A DNA stretch of 64,000 nt from Iris pallida (lineage: Eukaryota; Streptophyta; Magnoliopsida; Asparagales; Iridaceae). The position numbers and the translations under genes were made by a program. Location: the NCBI GenBank assembly GCA_029216955.1, contig JANAVB010044017.1:1748534-1812533 (forward strand). Reading direction: 5' to 3'. A model generated the notes under the pieces. The model ran no database searches. It saw only the letters and a list, made by a program, of their open reading frames with translations, and was not told the DNA's origin. Shown here in pieces: positions 23,011 to 35,678 of the stretch. The stretch's first letter is position 1, and the number at the start of each line of letters is the position of its first letter.

Positions 23011-25250
23011 ACTCTACCCACCTTAGAAAAATTTCGTCCTCGAAATTAAAATGTCCATACTCTCTCTAGGTCAAACCCCCACAATCAAAGTCCCAGAACT
23101 TAAACAAATCATACCATCAAAAAAAAAACGGCATACAGGGTCATGGCATACGGTGACAGTGAAGTCTCATCTAGGTATACTAGTCATGCTAACCGAAATG
23201 GTCATAGGGTATCAAAACATACAAGCAATTTAGGGTGCTAAACTAGAGAAGTTACAGAAACAATAAACCATCAAAACTGTAAGACGGTCTACTATCCTAT
23301 ATGAAACTGGTACTTATCAAAACAAAATAAAGGCAACTACCAATTATCTGAAAAAGGGTACAGAAAATCAAATTCAAAAATTAAGGAATTGAAAATCACT
23401 TGCATTGAAATCCAAATCACAATATATTATACAGAGAGAGAGTTAGAGGAAAAACTAGCATTATGTAATGTTATGTGGTTTGTATGTGTATGGGTGTATG
23501 TGAAATATACATAAAATTGGATATGAGCTATCTTGTTACACTACTCATGGCATATGGGTTAACAACCTACAATACACAACCTATTTAATCATAACATGCA
23601 TGGCTAACCATAAACATCTATAAGAGGTAGAGACTTAGTTATGTATATACATATATTATAACATGTATGCCTAAGCTCTATATATATATCTATACAAGTA
23701 TGTGATCATAACATGGAGAGGAAAGGTTAGGTTACATGACAGCGTATACTAAGTTATGTGTGTGTGTGTCCTTGTACAGGGTTATAGCTTAGTATTGAAA
23801 GGTTAAACCCAGTTTTAGTTCAGCATTTCATACAAAATCTGAAAATAAGCTAACATTTAAACCAGTGTAATATTAACATAATGCAGTCTCAGATTTTACA
23901 AATTTAACATAACTTAACCAATTTCTCTAAAATTGAAACTCTGCAGATATCATACATGTGCAGTTATGTACACAAAACTAATAACATGAAATTTATATTT
24001 AAATTACGAATTTAAACTGGAAAAGCAGAAAACCAGAAATATTGGGGTTTTGAAAATTTTAACATTAACAAGATATTAATATGTATTTAGATAGGTAGAA
24101 AATCAAGTGTAGCATGCATACGTATCAGGCAAGTGTCCACTATGTAAATATACTCATATTTCTCATGTCCCAAAAAAAAATTAATTCTACGTTAAGACCA
24201 ACATTTAGATTCCTACCAAGATCGCAAAATAGGTGATTGACGAAATCAAGGCAGTTTTATTATTATTATTCAATACTAGAATAATAGCAAGAAGAAAATA
24301 ATGATAAAAGTTGTTTGCTTATTGCCTAAAGAAGGAACCATTTTGAAACCAGAGCTAAATATCAAATCCAAGATAAAGTCTAGCAAATTATCGATTCATT
24401 GTATTAAGAAGAAACTCATAGCAAGAAGTTACACAAGCTACTCCTAAGTTAAATAATTAGAAGCAAAACAAAGCAAAACAAATAATAATTCTTTTTGAAG
24501 GACTGCATCAAAGTAGAGAAAACATGCTTGAAAATATTTAAGGTACAATCTGATAATCATATGCGTCTATCCAAAATCATGGTACTCTAAATCCTCGTCA
24601 TACTAGTAAGCAAGGCTACGATAATCACAGAGTCCATGACTTATGCACATACCTCTAGAATCGTGGTATTTAACATTTTTGCGGTACCGCTAGCTTGGCT
24701 GCGAAAACCTTAAATTCTCACACCCGAGAAATATATCCAGAGTCAGACTATATGTCCTCACCATGCTGGCTAATGTGACTATAGAAGACAAGATTCCATA
24801 ACATAGATGACCTAGCCTATATAATTACATCTTGTCAAAAAAAATTAATTAAATCACAATGAATATCCATAAATCAAATCAAATTTCAACGAACTTCAAA
24901 ATTCAAATGAACAAAAATCCATCTAAATATAACTCGGATGCAACAGCTATTATCAAGATTCAAAATTCGACAATCATTCATCAAAATCAATGAATACAAC
25001 TCAAATTCAACCATAATCCATCAAAATCAATTTAACAACAGTAAGTAAAAATAAATCAATCAAGGGAAAAAAAGTTCTCAAATCGAAATTAAAATAAGAT
25101 TCTCAAGGGGCGTTCCGGGAATCTCTCAAGGGTTCCTAACTGTGATTGAGTACCTTCAAGATATATCCTATTCCTACTGCAGGCTGTAGTGGTACTCAAG
25201 TTCGAATACCACTACATAAACTCGACCTGTATGGGCCACCACTAAAAATG
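23011..25250 (-). other. Non-coding internal domain of LARD copy A
   Basis: 2240 bases between LTR1 and LTR2. In minus sense it starts with a shared leader (25250-24811), then ~1.77 kb without a gag or pol motif, and ends in the polypurine block beside LTR1. A matching internal domain lies at 57932-60175. Both are AT-rich with low-complexity stretches (GAGAGAGAG near 23440; TTATTATTATT near 24256). The small frames at 23051-23233 and 25146-25337 are not supported. Confidence 0.8.
25185..25216 (-). other. Leader hairpin: 10-bp stem, 12-nt loop
   Basis: TGTAGTGGTA (25185-25194) and TACCACTACA (25207-25216) pair perfectly around CTCAAGTTCGAA. The same hairpin occurs at 19175-19206 and 60110-60141. 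In the latter two an outer TGCAGGT/ACCTGCA stem also forms. It lies ~35 bases inside the LTR end, near where the primer binding site should be. Confidence 0.65.
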
Positions 25251-28200
25251 TGTCACGACCCGCACCCACTGTTAGGATACGAGAACGTAACAACGCCCAG
25301 CCTACGCCGCAGTGTCGGCGGTAGAACGCTGTCCTAGGTCACATCATCTACAATATAATGCTAAGCAGTACAGTCTCAATCACATTTAAGTAGAGCATGA
25401 TAAGGTTAGATAAAACATAAAATCTAAAGAGATACGGGAGATAGAAGTCTAAGTGTCTAAGATACAAAAACCCAGAAATACATCTCAAAAATCAAATACA
25501 GTAATCCACAAAGTAATACAACTCCAGACAAATGAATACTATCTAAACAACCTCTAAGGTGTCTCCTCTAGGCTAGCAGACAACCTCCAAGCTATCTGTA
25601 AAATTTATCAACAGGTCCAGTCAGGATAGAAACGAGCACATCTCATCTAGAAAACCCAAGTAAATGACAGAGAACTATAAAGCAGTTATAGGCAGTTGTA
25701 TTGATAAAATGGCAGTTTATATTCAGGTGATGGTAAGAAAGACAGATAAGGTGCAAGGAAAGTAAATAACTAATCAAGAGAAGAATCATAGCAATGATGT
25801 CTGTAAAAAATAGAACTAGCTGAACCAGGGTATATGATATAAAGTCCAGACACAATGTAGACCAGTGTACTCCAATGTAAGTCCAGTACAAGATGAATCT
25901 AATACAAGATAAATCCAGTAAGGGACGATTCCAGTTTAGTGATTAATGATTCCAGGGTGAGTCCAGCCTATACTCTAACAGTGTTTTTAAAATACCGAGA
26001 TCGACATGTAAACGGCTGTGGGTAATCCGGCACACCTCTCACTGATCAGGCGAGAGATGGCTATCATTCCAGTAGATTCTAGTAGGGGTGATTCCAGTAA
26101 TGGGTATGTCTACATGTCCTTACTCTAGTATTTCCCTCCCCAAGTGAATCCAGAATTCCGACACAATGATTCAAGATGAGTCCAGCCAAAATATAATGAT
26201 ACCAGTAAATGATTCCAGTAAATGATTCCAGTAAATAATTCCAGCAGGTGATTCCAGTATAGAAGCCGGAAATAATGATACCAGTAATAGAGGTCAGAAA
26301 ATAAATGTGTGTCGTATACATGAATCCAGTAATATCCACACGTGTTGTAACAGAGAATCGCATACAACTAACTAGAACTGCAATACAGTATTGACAAATA
26401 AATGAGAGAACTATCAGAGAATGTACTCGCCTGATAACCTGAACAGCTGATAGGTATAGGGGGTCCAACTGAAGCCACAGAGCCCTATTTAGAGCAACAC
26501 ATGTTACAAGGTGTCTGGCTCCTAATTAGAACAGCATAAGTCACAACATGTCCAGAAGGGTAATATAAAGCACTACAATGCATTATACATGAATCTAGGT
26601 CAAACTAGGTCATGTCCTAACCCAGCAAGTCTTACTAGGCCTAACCAAGACTATCCTAGCAAGCACACATCAATATAAGGCTATACAAGCCAACATACAC
26701 CCAACTCTATATAGCATGCAATTATTCAATACTCAAATAGGCAAGAATTCACATTGGATATACACTAGGTAATCTATTACTTTAAGCTATATATGTCTAC
26801 ACATATATACACATGCATATATTGGTATTCAACATTACGTCTATAATCATGGCATTTCAAATGGTTATATAAACTTATATATTACAACACAATATGCTAA
26901 CATATATATAATATACATACATAGCTAAGTTAACTATATTCATAAATACTTATTTAAGAGGCTATGTGTGTATGTGAACATGGCAAAGGGGCAAGTGAGG
27001 GTTAAATGGGCATACATAGTGTATACATATCAAAGAGTGTCAAAGTGTAAGTGAACAATGTGTCAAGTGTGATAGTGTCAACATAGTGTAAGGGGGTACA
27101 TGAGGTAATATAGGATTTGTGTTAACATAGAATATTACATCTCAATAACTTGTATATTGCATACATTACATCTATTATTACATTACATTCATGCTTGTAT
27201 TCATCATTCATTCATTTATTCTCTTGCACCACTATATGCACCATACATTACATACTATGGAACCTACATATTCATTACAAGCCATACTTATACATGCTTA
27301 CATTAGATAGGATACTTACACCTCATACATCATTTATTTAACCATTTACTCATGCTTGTATTCTCTATTTAATTACATAATGTATATACATTAACATGGG
27401 TTAAAATCAAATAGAACATTATATTACACATAAGGGTGCACAAAATACATATGCCGAATAGTAACTCCTACTAATAATCAATACTGTACCATCTCAGCGT
27501 GAATTAAAATTTCGGATTAAAGTATGTTATAGATCTATGTGTTAGCTTTTCGAAACTTTAAACAGATCGCATTTTCGTTTTCGAAATTCCCGAATCGCGA
27601 AAACACCGAGAACGCGTTTATCTTTCGTACAGCTGACACTCAAATAATTCTCCAGAAAGTTACAGAAAGAATTAGGCCTATTAATACATGTTTTTGGAAA
27701 GCTAACTTCAATATGCTTTTTTTTTAAAAACGGGAGATTAAACAGAGCTTTGAGCTAGAAGTTATGACATTTCTAAGTTAGGGCTGAAATTAAAAACATG
27801 GATAAAAATCATGACGGATTTAGGTAGTTTGAGACAAAAGAGCACAAGTATATAACATAATATATCAAGAACTCACTCTCTACACTAATATGTATATATG
27901 AGACACTATAGAACACATCTCCAATACAAAAATATGAGATTAAACATGTAATAATTCATTCATACATAACAACACATAGTGTGTCCAAATTTGGGATTTT
28001 CCCACATGGACACAACCACAACACAAAGGACACTCCTATGACCTCCAAATGGACACAAAATGGACCCAAATGGAGATACAACCATGGGGGTCATTCCTAT
28101 GGGTTCAAAATAGACCTATATGCATGAGGAAATGAAAAGGAGAAGGGATTTATACCTCCCGGTAGATCGAATCGAAGAAAAACCTTCCCGGAGCGACACC

Positions 28201-29028
28201 GACACGTAGAGATTCCAAAAGGACACGAACGAGCTCCGAATCCTCCCAAACTTGGGTAGCTTCCTCCTTGGCTAGAATGGAGAAGGAAAGAAGAAGATTT
28301 GGTGGCAAAATGGAAGGATTTGGTGGAGAAATTGCTAGGGATTGCTCTCTAGGAATTTGGGGAAGAACAAGAGAGAGAGGTGTGGATGAGAAATAAAAGG
28401 AACTTGAGCCTATCCTCTCCCAAAGTGGCTGGCCATATGGGGCTATTTGTCCTATTATGGTAAGGTCCAAAATGCCCCCACTAACCTATTCTATGAGTAT
28501 TAGGAAAAGGCTAATTGGTTGGGGCTAAATTAGTCATTCTAAAGTCTCTAATCACACTAACCTTATCCATAATAATTAGTCTAACCTCTAACTAAAATAT
28601 TTCTATCATGTGGACTAAAATTAATATCATGTGGGCCATGCCTAACTAGTGTGTGGGTCCCACTAGAGTCAAACTACCCCCGGGTCCCCGTTTCAAGTCG
28701 GATTGAGTTGAAATTCGAACCCGACTCAAATAACCCCAAAACAATATCATAAATAATAAAATAATATCAAAATAATTCAAAGAGGTCAAATGCAAAAATA
28801 TCCTTAGGCCAAAAATGATATTAAAATATCATAATCACATGGTTAGGCTCTATGTCAAACAGTCTCTAGGGTTTCACTAGCAAAACGTCAAAACCACAAG
28901 TCATTGATTTAAATAATTTTAAAATGATTTAAAATCACCAAAAATAATATCATAAATTAAATATTATAATTAAATAATTATAACATGAAATTTCAAAATT
29001 ACCCTCATTTGGGAAACTGGGTGCTACA
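25251..29028 (-). repeat. LTR2 of the array (3778 bp), 5' LTR of copy A
   Basis: Minus-sense start TGTAGCACCC at 29028, end GGGTCGTGACA at 25251. Flanked on the right by GGAGG. The first ~1 kb (25330-26300) has an excess of one- and two-base deletions compared with LTR1, LTR3 and LTR4. Confidence 0.9.
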
Positions 29029-31534
29029 GGAGGATAGTGAGAAACCTTTTGAAACAAATATTCTTAGTTCTACCTTGAAATAAGGGTTTCGAAACAGATT
29101 ATGCAAAAAAATTGAAATGCATTCATAATTACCTTCCTTCTGATAGTTGAATCTCGCAATTCACGTGCTTATCTAGAAGCATTGTCAATCAGAAAAAATC
29201 AGCAAGGAATTAATGTATATTATTCAGATTGCATTCAACTTGCTATTTCGAAACAAGGATCTATTATTATTTAGTAATATCTATTGACTAAACTTTTTTC
29301 TTGTACTAATATCTATTAACCTTGTAAGTTTCTCCTTTACTCTATGAGATGGGAACATAGCCCAACCCTTTAATTAAAAAGAACAAGAAAAAGAAAAAGA
29401 AAGATTGCTGGCTTAGTTTAGGTGTTATTATCTTTATTATTTGTATCCTATCCGGATAAAAGAGATTTAACCATGTTCTAGAAAATCACAATACATAACC
29501 GTGAGCCGATACTGTTACCCATGTCAAGCGTATCGTTGAATGCATTATTGTTTAGTAACCTGCCAAGGAATAAAAATATAGTTATAATCGAGTTGGAGAA
29601 CCAAACTAGGTTAAGTCTGGATTCATCCAGCTACTTTGGATTATTGCGACACACTTAGACTTGTAAGTTGTAACCCTGGCAAGCCAAACATCATTTGAGT
29701 TCTCCAGAAGTCCTCCAGATTATATCACTCTAGATACCGAACAGTAAGAAAGATGTCAGGAAAGATGTACACTGAATTCATTGACTTACTTCATTAGAAT
29801 CAAAAATTTACTCTGAAACTCGCAGGACAGCCAGTGATTGTAATTTAGTGAACCAGGACGGAGAAGTCCTAGCATCAAAGGTGTGGTTGCTAAATCCCTG
29901 TGATATTAAAGAATTTTCAAATGACTTGCATATTTGCTATTTACTGAAAAAATGCTTGTGTTACTAATCATAGTAGGATTTTGAACGAGTCTTTGGAAGA
30001 ATGTAAAGGTGGAGAATTCTAAACATATACTTATTCCTTGATATTGGGTCATATAGTCAGTAACTTACAGTTCGTTAACACTAGTTAGATTGCTTATACT
30101 TGACGGAACTGAGCCATCCAGGGAGTTCTTATCGAGTCATCTGTTTTTGGAATATAATTCAGTATCGTAACTCCACCCCATTTGTATGTAGGATGATGAA
30201 AAAAATAGCGAGGGTGTCGGGTTATGGAACACTTACAGAATCTCAATCGATTGAAAAAGAGCTACAGACTCTGGAATTTTGCCAGTTAATTTATTCGAAT
30301 CCAAAATCCTACAAGAAAGAGTTAAATTCAGTCCAGGAACCTAGAGACAAAATGTCAAAGGAAATCTCGAGACCAACTGGATTGGAGAACTTTTACATGT
30401 AACAATTGCATTTGAGAGATGAAGATACTTGCTGGGAGATTACCAGATAGTTGTGGTTCTTGTTCAAATGGCTATATTGACAACAATATAGAGAGAAGCA
30501 CAGTGATTTAGTAAATATTTAAATTGTTTCAGAATTACAAATGAGATCGGAAACTACTTACAAATGCTTAGCATTGAGAAGGGAGTCCAATTCTAGGGAC
30601 TTAAACGCTGGAGACAGGGGGAGACCAAATGATCTGATTGTCCGTATAGTTTAGAGAGTTTACCAATTGAAGGAGTATATTTCTCTTTTAGATATCTGGA
30701 TAGAAATGATTTTTAAACATAGTAGAAACAAATTAAAAACTTTCAAATATGCAAATGATCTTTAAATTTAGGGGAAATGCTCAAGATCACGATATCTTTT
30801 GGAAACGTTAATATACTCTGATAATCTTACTGAATTGGATCTACTACATTTAACAATATATAAAAGTTCTAACTACAATATCTAACATCTAACCCTAAAG
30901 AACAGAATAAAAACCCTAGACCAGATACACATAATCCCTAACCAGCAAAATTTTGGTATCTCACAACAAATCTGATCGATTTACATTTTAAATTGGAAAT
31001 AGAAAAAGAATAAACTAAAATAAATAATAAAGTAATAAATCATACCTAATTTTATTCTTCTTTATTCTTCTTCTTGGAGGGTGTAGCGGCGAGGGAGAAC
31101 GACGCAGGGGTCTGGCGTGAGGGGGTGAGGGCTGTGGAAAGGGGGTGAAGGGAAAGAGTGGGTGAGGGATTTGAGAGATATTTAGTGAAGCAAAAATGTC
31201 TTAAGGGAGGAGAGGAGATAGAGAGATGCAGACAAAATAAAGTGAAAAGATGATTAAAAAAACATGCGCGCCAAAATAAAAGACATAGTGGGATAAATAT
31301 TTTTAGAATGACACTAACAAAAAAATGTTGTCTATATTGTTTAATATTAGATGACATTTTAATTGTGTCATTGAATATATGCTTACAACACTTTTAAAAA
31401 AGTGCCATGGATGAAGATAAATATTCTATTACCACGACACGTTTTAGCAAAGTGTCGTCATAAAAATTAATTAATGACACTTATTTAGAAAGTGTCGTCA
31501 TAAAGTGTCATTATTAACCATTTCTGTTGTAGTG
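29029..31534. mobile_element. CACTA2, right half, with target duplication of the inserted LTR array at its left edge
   Basis: The right end reads TTTCTGTTGTAGTG (ends 31534) and is followed by CCA. In reverse complement this is CACTACAACAGAAA, matching the left end at 48972 (CACTACAACAAAAA). Subterminal repeats with AAAGTGTCGTCAT occur at 31320-31530. 29034-31050 has no recognisable gene; one 100-codon frame (30100-30402) shows no domain, and another (31357-31052, minus) lies in a C/T-rich subterminal stretch typical of CACTA ends. The segment starts with GGAGG, the same five bases that precede the LTR at 53931. Confidence 0.7.
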
Positions 31535-31537
31535 CCA

Positions 31538-34500
31538 CATGTAGCAATATATATGAGATACAATTTTATTATTCAGGTTATCCAACAGAATTTATTACTC
31601 AAATTATGACAATACACTACTCATTATAATAAATACTTAGAGTGCAAAAAATACACACACACACATATTATTAAGTGACATACAAGGTAGACAAGGATAC
31701 GAGATATATAGATAATAGGTTAAGTGGTGATTTCTTAACGCAAGTATGGTAGGATTTTGGAACTTAGATATCAAGTTATAATACTAGTGTAGGTATTTAT
31801 GATACGAATTTGTGCCTATTGGATAATTGTGTGTCCATCTCTGCAGAATTATTTCCAAATGGATATGAATTACTACTTACAGTGTCGTTCATGGATGTAC
31901 AATCGTCGTCCTGATGATATGTGCGGTGTACGGATGAATACATAGCGGGAGTAGAGTAGTTCCTGCAGTTTGCCAAGGCGTTCCCTCAGCACATAGACGG
32001 CACCAAAATCAAGTGTCCGTGTGTGAAATGTCATAACGTGAAATATTATCCAGAAGTGGAAGTGACATATCATTTGTACTCGAGGGGTTTCGTGCCTAAT
32101 TACTATCAGTGGACCGCATACGGAAAACTTGTGTCTTTAGCATCAGAGCCGGAGCCTTATGTTGAATCGTATATGCATGCGGGACCTAATTTTATTTCAG
32201 ATAATCATACATACGATGACGGGTGCATGAACATGGTTTTCGACACTATGGGGCCTAGTTTCATTCATGATGCAGCTAAGGAGGCATCCAATGTCGCTGC
32301 TACAAAGTTCATAGAGTTGCTGGAGAATGCAAGGACTCCATTGTATCCTGGTTGTGAGGATCATTCACTGTTGGAGGTGGTTACAAGACTGTTGAGCATT
32401 AAGTCAGATTTTTATATGTCGCAAGAATGCTACAACCGAGTGTTGGAGTTGATTATGGAGATCTTGCCGGCGGGTGCTAAGTTACCTAAAGATTTCTACC
32501 GGTCTAAGAGGATGGTGAGATCGCTTTGGATGGGATACAAGAAAATCGATTCTTGTCGCAATAGGTGCATGCTGTACTACAAAGATGAAGGACGCAGATG
32601 TATACAGATTTTGTGGTGCTGATCGCTATAAGACAACTAGTACAGGAAGGTCTACCGGTACAAGAAGTCCGACCGATTCAATGCACTACTTGCCTTTAAT
32701 GTCGCGGTTGCAAAGATTATTTATGGTGAAAGAGATGGCCGAAAATATGAGTTTGCACACGCGAGAACAGATTGAAGGAGTGTTGGATCACCCATCCGAT
32801 GGAGAAGCGTGGAAGCACTTTGATCGAGCGTATCCTGATTTCACTTTAGATCCACGTAATGTCAGGTTGGGGCTATCTTCTGACAGTTTTACTCCTTTTG
32901 GTCTTTCGGGATCCCAGTATTCGTGCTGGCCTGTGATTGTCACTCTGTATAACCTACCGCCTTGGATGTGCATGAAGACTCAGTACATGTTTCTAACCAT
33001 TATAATTACTGGTCCGAAAAATCCTAAGAGAAACATTGATGTGTACTTACAGCCTTTGATAGATGAGTTGAATCAGTTATGGGAAGTAGGCGCTAACACA
33101 TACGATATTTCCAGGAAACAAAATTTTTAGATGAAGGTAACCCTTATGTGGACCATCAACGACTTTCCGGCCTATGGAATGTTATCTGGATGGGCACTCA
33201 TGGCCGTCTCTCATGTCCGTATTGCATGGACCGTACTAAGGCTTTCCGCTTAAAATACGGAGAAAAACCGTACTTCTTTGATTGTCATCGACAATTTCTG
33301 CCAAAAGATCATCCGTTCAGAAGAAAAACAGGAATGCATTCCGTCGGCATTGTAGAGAAGGGTGATCCACTGCGAAGGTGGTGCGGAGCCATGATATGGG
33401 AGGAGGTTAGAGATTTTCTAAATGCTATCGAAGATCCTACAACTGGGTACAAGTGCGATGGATTTGGTAGAGATCATAACTGGACAAAAATGAGCATATT
33501 CTGGGATCTGCCATATTGGGGTACCAATCTGATCATACATAATCTTGATGTCATGATATTGAGGAATATGTTTGATAACATAATTAATACTATGATGGAC
33601 GTAAAGGGAAAAACGAATGACAATCTTAAGGCCAGGTTGGACTTAGAAGAAATATGCAAACGCCCTGCGTTGCATTTGATAGAGGAGAATGGAAAATAGT
33701 TCCTGCGGAAGTCAATTTTCTCACTGGATAAGGAGGATAAAGTGAGACTTTGTCGGTGGATCCAGGGCCTAAAATTTTTAGATGAATATGTGTCAAATCT
33801 GAGAAGATGTGTTGATCCGAAGGAAAATAAATTGACGGGTATGAAGAGCCACGATTGTCACGTATTCATGGAGAGGTTAATTCTGATTGCATTTCGGGAA
33901 TTCTTACTGCAGGCAGCTTGGGATCCATTGACGGAGCTTAGCATATTCTTCAAGGATCTTTGTTATAAGAAATTACTCGTTGATCGTCTAGAAAAGCAAG
34001 AGAAGGATATTGCGGTAACACTGTGCAAGCTAGAGAGGGTGTTTCCCTCTGGATTCTTTGACTCCATGGAGCATTTATCGATTCATCTTTCCTATGAGGC
34101 ACGTGTTGGTGGACCCGTCGAATATCGATGGATATACCCGTTCGAGCGACATTTGAATCACCTAAAAAGAAAGGAAAAATAAGGCACGGGTCGAGGGTTC
34201 TATTTGTGAAGCCTATGTTCTCGAGGAGATTATAAACTTTTGTTCGATGTATTTCAAACCTTATGTTGCAACTAATAGAATGAGAGCTTCCAGAAACGAC
34301 GACAGAGATCATAAATGTAATGATACAATACTGAAGGTATTCAATGCTTTATGAAAGCCATCGGCTAAAATGAAGAAGAGATATCTGAATGATGATGTGC
34401 AAAGGGCTGCTCAGGTGTATGTATTACTCAACTGCGATGAGGATGTAGAGAAGCTGGAGGGGTAATAATTAATACGTCTATATTATTTTAATAGTGTTGA

Positions 34501-35665
34501 TTATTATACTATTATATTAAGAACGATGTTGTTTTCAGTATATTTATTGATGTGAGGTCAGGTAGGCCACAGATAACAGAAGAAGAACTAGAATAAGAAA
34601 TGAGGCATTATTTTTATCATGGTTGAGTGCATATGTAAGACTTGAGAAATCTGTTACCTTTCTGTATATGCACTTGAGAATGAGCATAATTTCTTTTTTG
34701 TGGTATTTAGGTCGATCGTCCATACGCAAGACTTGAGAATGAGTCTATTAGAATGCTAGCTAAGGGACCAATTTATGTTACAAAATATGGCCAAGCTACT
34801 GTGTGAATGGGTTTAGGTTCAAGTCAACAACTTGCCCGATCAGAGACAAATTTTTGGATCTCGATTCCACCAAAAACAGTTGTTTGTGTATCAGATCTTC
34901 GAACTACAAAGATGTTGATGCGGGCAACGATTTCTATGACGTCCTACGGGAGATTGTGGAGCTGACATATATTATGGAATTAGCCTTCTAAGATTGTGTA
35001 TTCAGGTGTGATTGGTTCGATCCGATTGAAGGTCAAGGTTGGAAAGTAGACAAGCACGGTCTTGGGATATAAACTATCGGCGTCGATATCAAGCCTGAAC
35101 CATTTGTCCTATAAGTCAGGCTCAGCTCGTATACTTCATAAGTTATCCTAAACGAAGAATAACAAGGTCAGACTGGTGGGCAGTATGCAAGACCAAAGCT
35201 AGAAATACCTTTGAGGTTGACGATATAGCTTATCAAGAGGATAAACTACCTCTTGTAACAAATATTATAGAATGGACACGACAGAAGTTCCTCATTACAC
35301 TTCTAATTATGTAGAAGAAATAGAATTATCTGAAGAGGAAGATGCAGATAAAAATGAAGATGTAAAGGAGGAAGAAGAAGAACAAGAAGAATAAGAAGAA
35401 GAGATGATGAGCTAAACGAACAAGATGAATTTTCAGAAGAGGATTAATCTGTACGTTTGTTTTATCATCATATTTGACACTTTAATGACACTTTGTGACT
35501 ATATATTTTTCAAAATCTGTGAGTCTATCATATAAAGATATATTTGTTTTATTGTCATATGTTATTATCAGGTATGACCAGAAAGGAGGACGACGAGGAG
35601 GATATTATGTTAGGCAGTCCGTGTGTGTCAGGTTGGGATGCAGATTCCGTACCTCCTCTCATCTC
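31538..35665 (+). mobile_element. CACTA1, TNP2-encoding part
   Basis: It contains the decayed transposase described separately and runs to the N gap. No CACTA end with good subterminal repeats is found between 31538 and the transposase start at 31885. The only left end in the right orientation lies at 47514, on the other side of the gap. A new frame starts near 35574 (TRKEDDEEDIMLG) just before the gap and may be the next exon of the element. Confidence 0.7.
31885..35455 (+). pseudogene. TNP2-type CACTA transposase, broken
   Basis: The protein would cut and paste the element at its CACTA ends. Domains in order: a transposase-associated N-terminal domain starting RSWMYNRRPDD (31885 on, with YHLYSRGFVPNYYQW); the TNP2 catalytic region over 32200-33700 (LPLMSRLQRLF, then PWMCMKTQYMFLTIIITGPK, then SCPYCMDRTKAF); a DUF4218-like region at 33840-34240 (SHDCHVFMERL, FPSGFFDSMEHLSIHL, YRWIYPFERHL); a DUF4216-like part at 34803-35060 (YDVLREIVELTY, CDWFDP); and an acidic tail near 35290-35392. 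Frames shift at about 32600 and 33130-33150, and stops occur at 31926, 33128, 33697 and beyond. It is a dead copy. Confidence 0.9.
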
Positions 35666-35678
35666 NNNNNNNNNNNNN
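35666..35678. other. Assembly gap, 13 N
   Basis: Thirteen undetermined bases. Sequence to the left belongs to CACTA1 and sequence to the right is the middle of exon 3 of the PMD-like gene, so unrelated sequences are joined here. The pattern of broken elements suggests the two sides are not neighbours in this order. Confidence 0.95.

Larger units (their letters stand above)
19241..29028 (-). mobile_element. LARD-like non-autonomous LTR element, copy A
   Basis: LTR1 (19241-23010), a 2240-bp internal domain (23011-25250) and LTR2 (25251-29028), minus strand. The orientation comes from the polypurine-like block at 23011-23045, which in minus sense reads TTTCGAGGACGAAATTTTTC TAAGGTGGGTAGAG before TGTAGCACCC. 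No gag or pol motif is present in the internal domain, so it depends on proteins from elsewhere. LTRs of 3.8 kb with a short non-coding interior fit the 'large retrotransposon derivative' class. The upper flank is GGAGG (29029-29033); the lower flank is not a target duplication but the leader of a gag-pol copy, so LTR1 is shared in a tandem array. Confidence 0.85.

Noticed and set aside
25185..25216. tRNA gene, suggested by GTTCGAAT in a hairpin loop
   Set aside because: Only a T-arm-like word is present; there is no cloverleaf, and the loop is 12 nt with a 10-bp stem.
26125..26468. Tyr/Trp-rich minus frames in the LTRs, repeated at 20064, 54818 and 61001
   Set aside because: They arise from the TGATTCCAGTAA repeat and are broken differently in each copy.
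27150..27341. 63-codon frame repeated at 62081
   Set aside because: Part of the LTR; its counterparts in LTR1 and LTR3 are interrupted, so conservation is only that of the LTR itself.
31615..31650. CACTACTCATTATAATAAAT as a second CACTA left end before TNP2
   Set aside because: It lacks subterminal repeats and does not match the CACTA1 end at 47514 beyond CACTACT.
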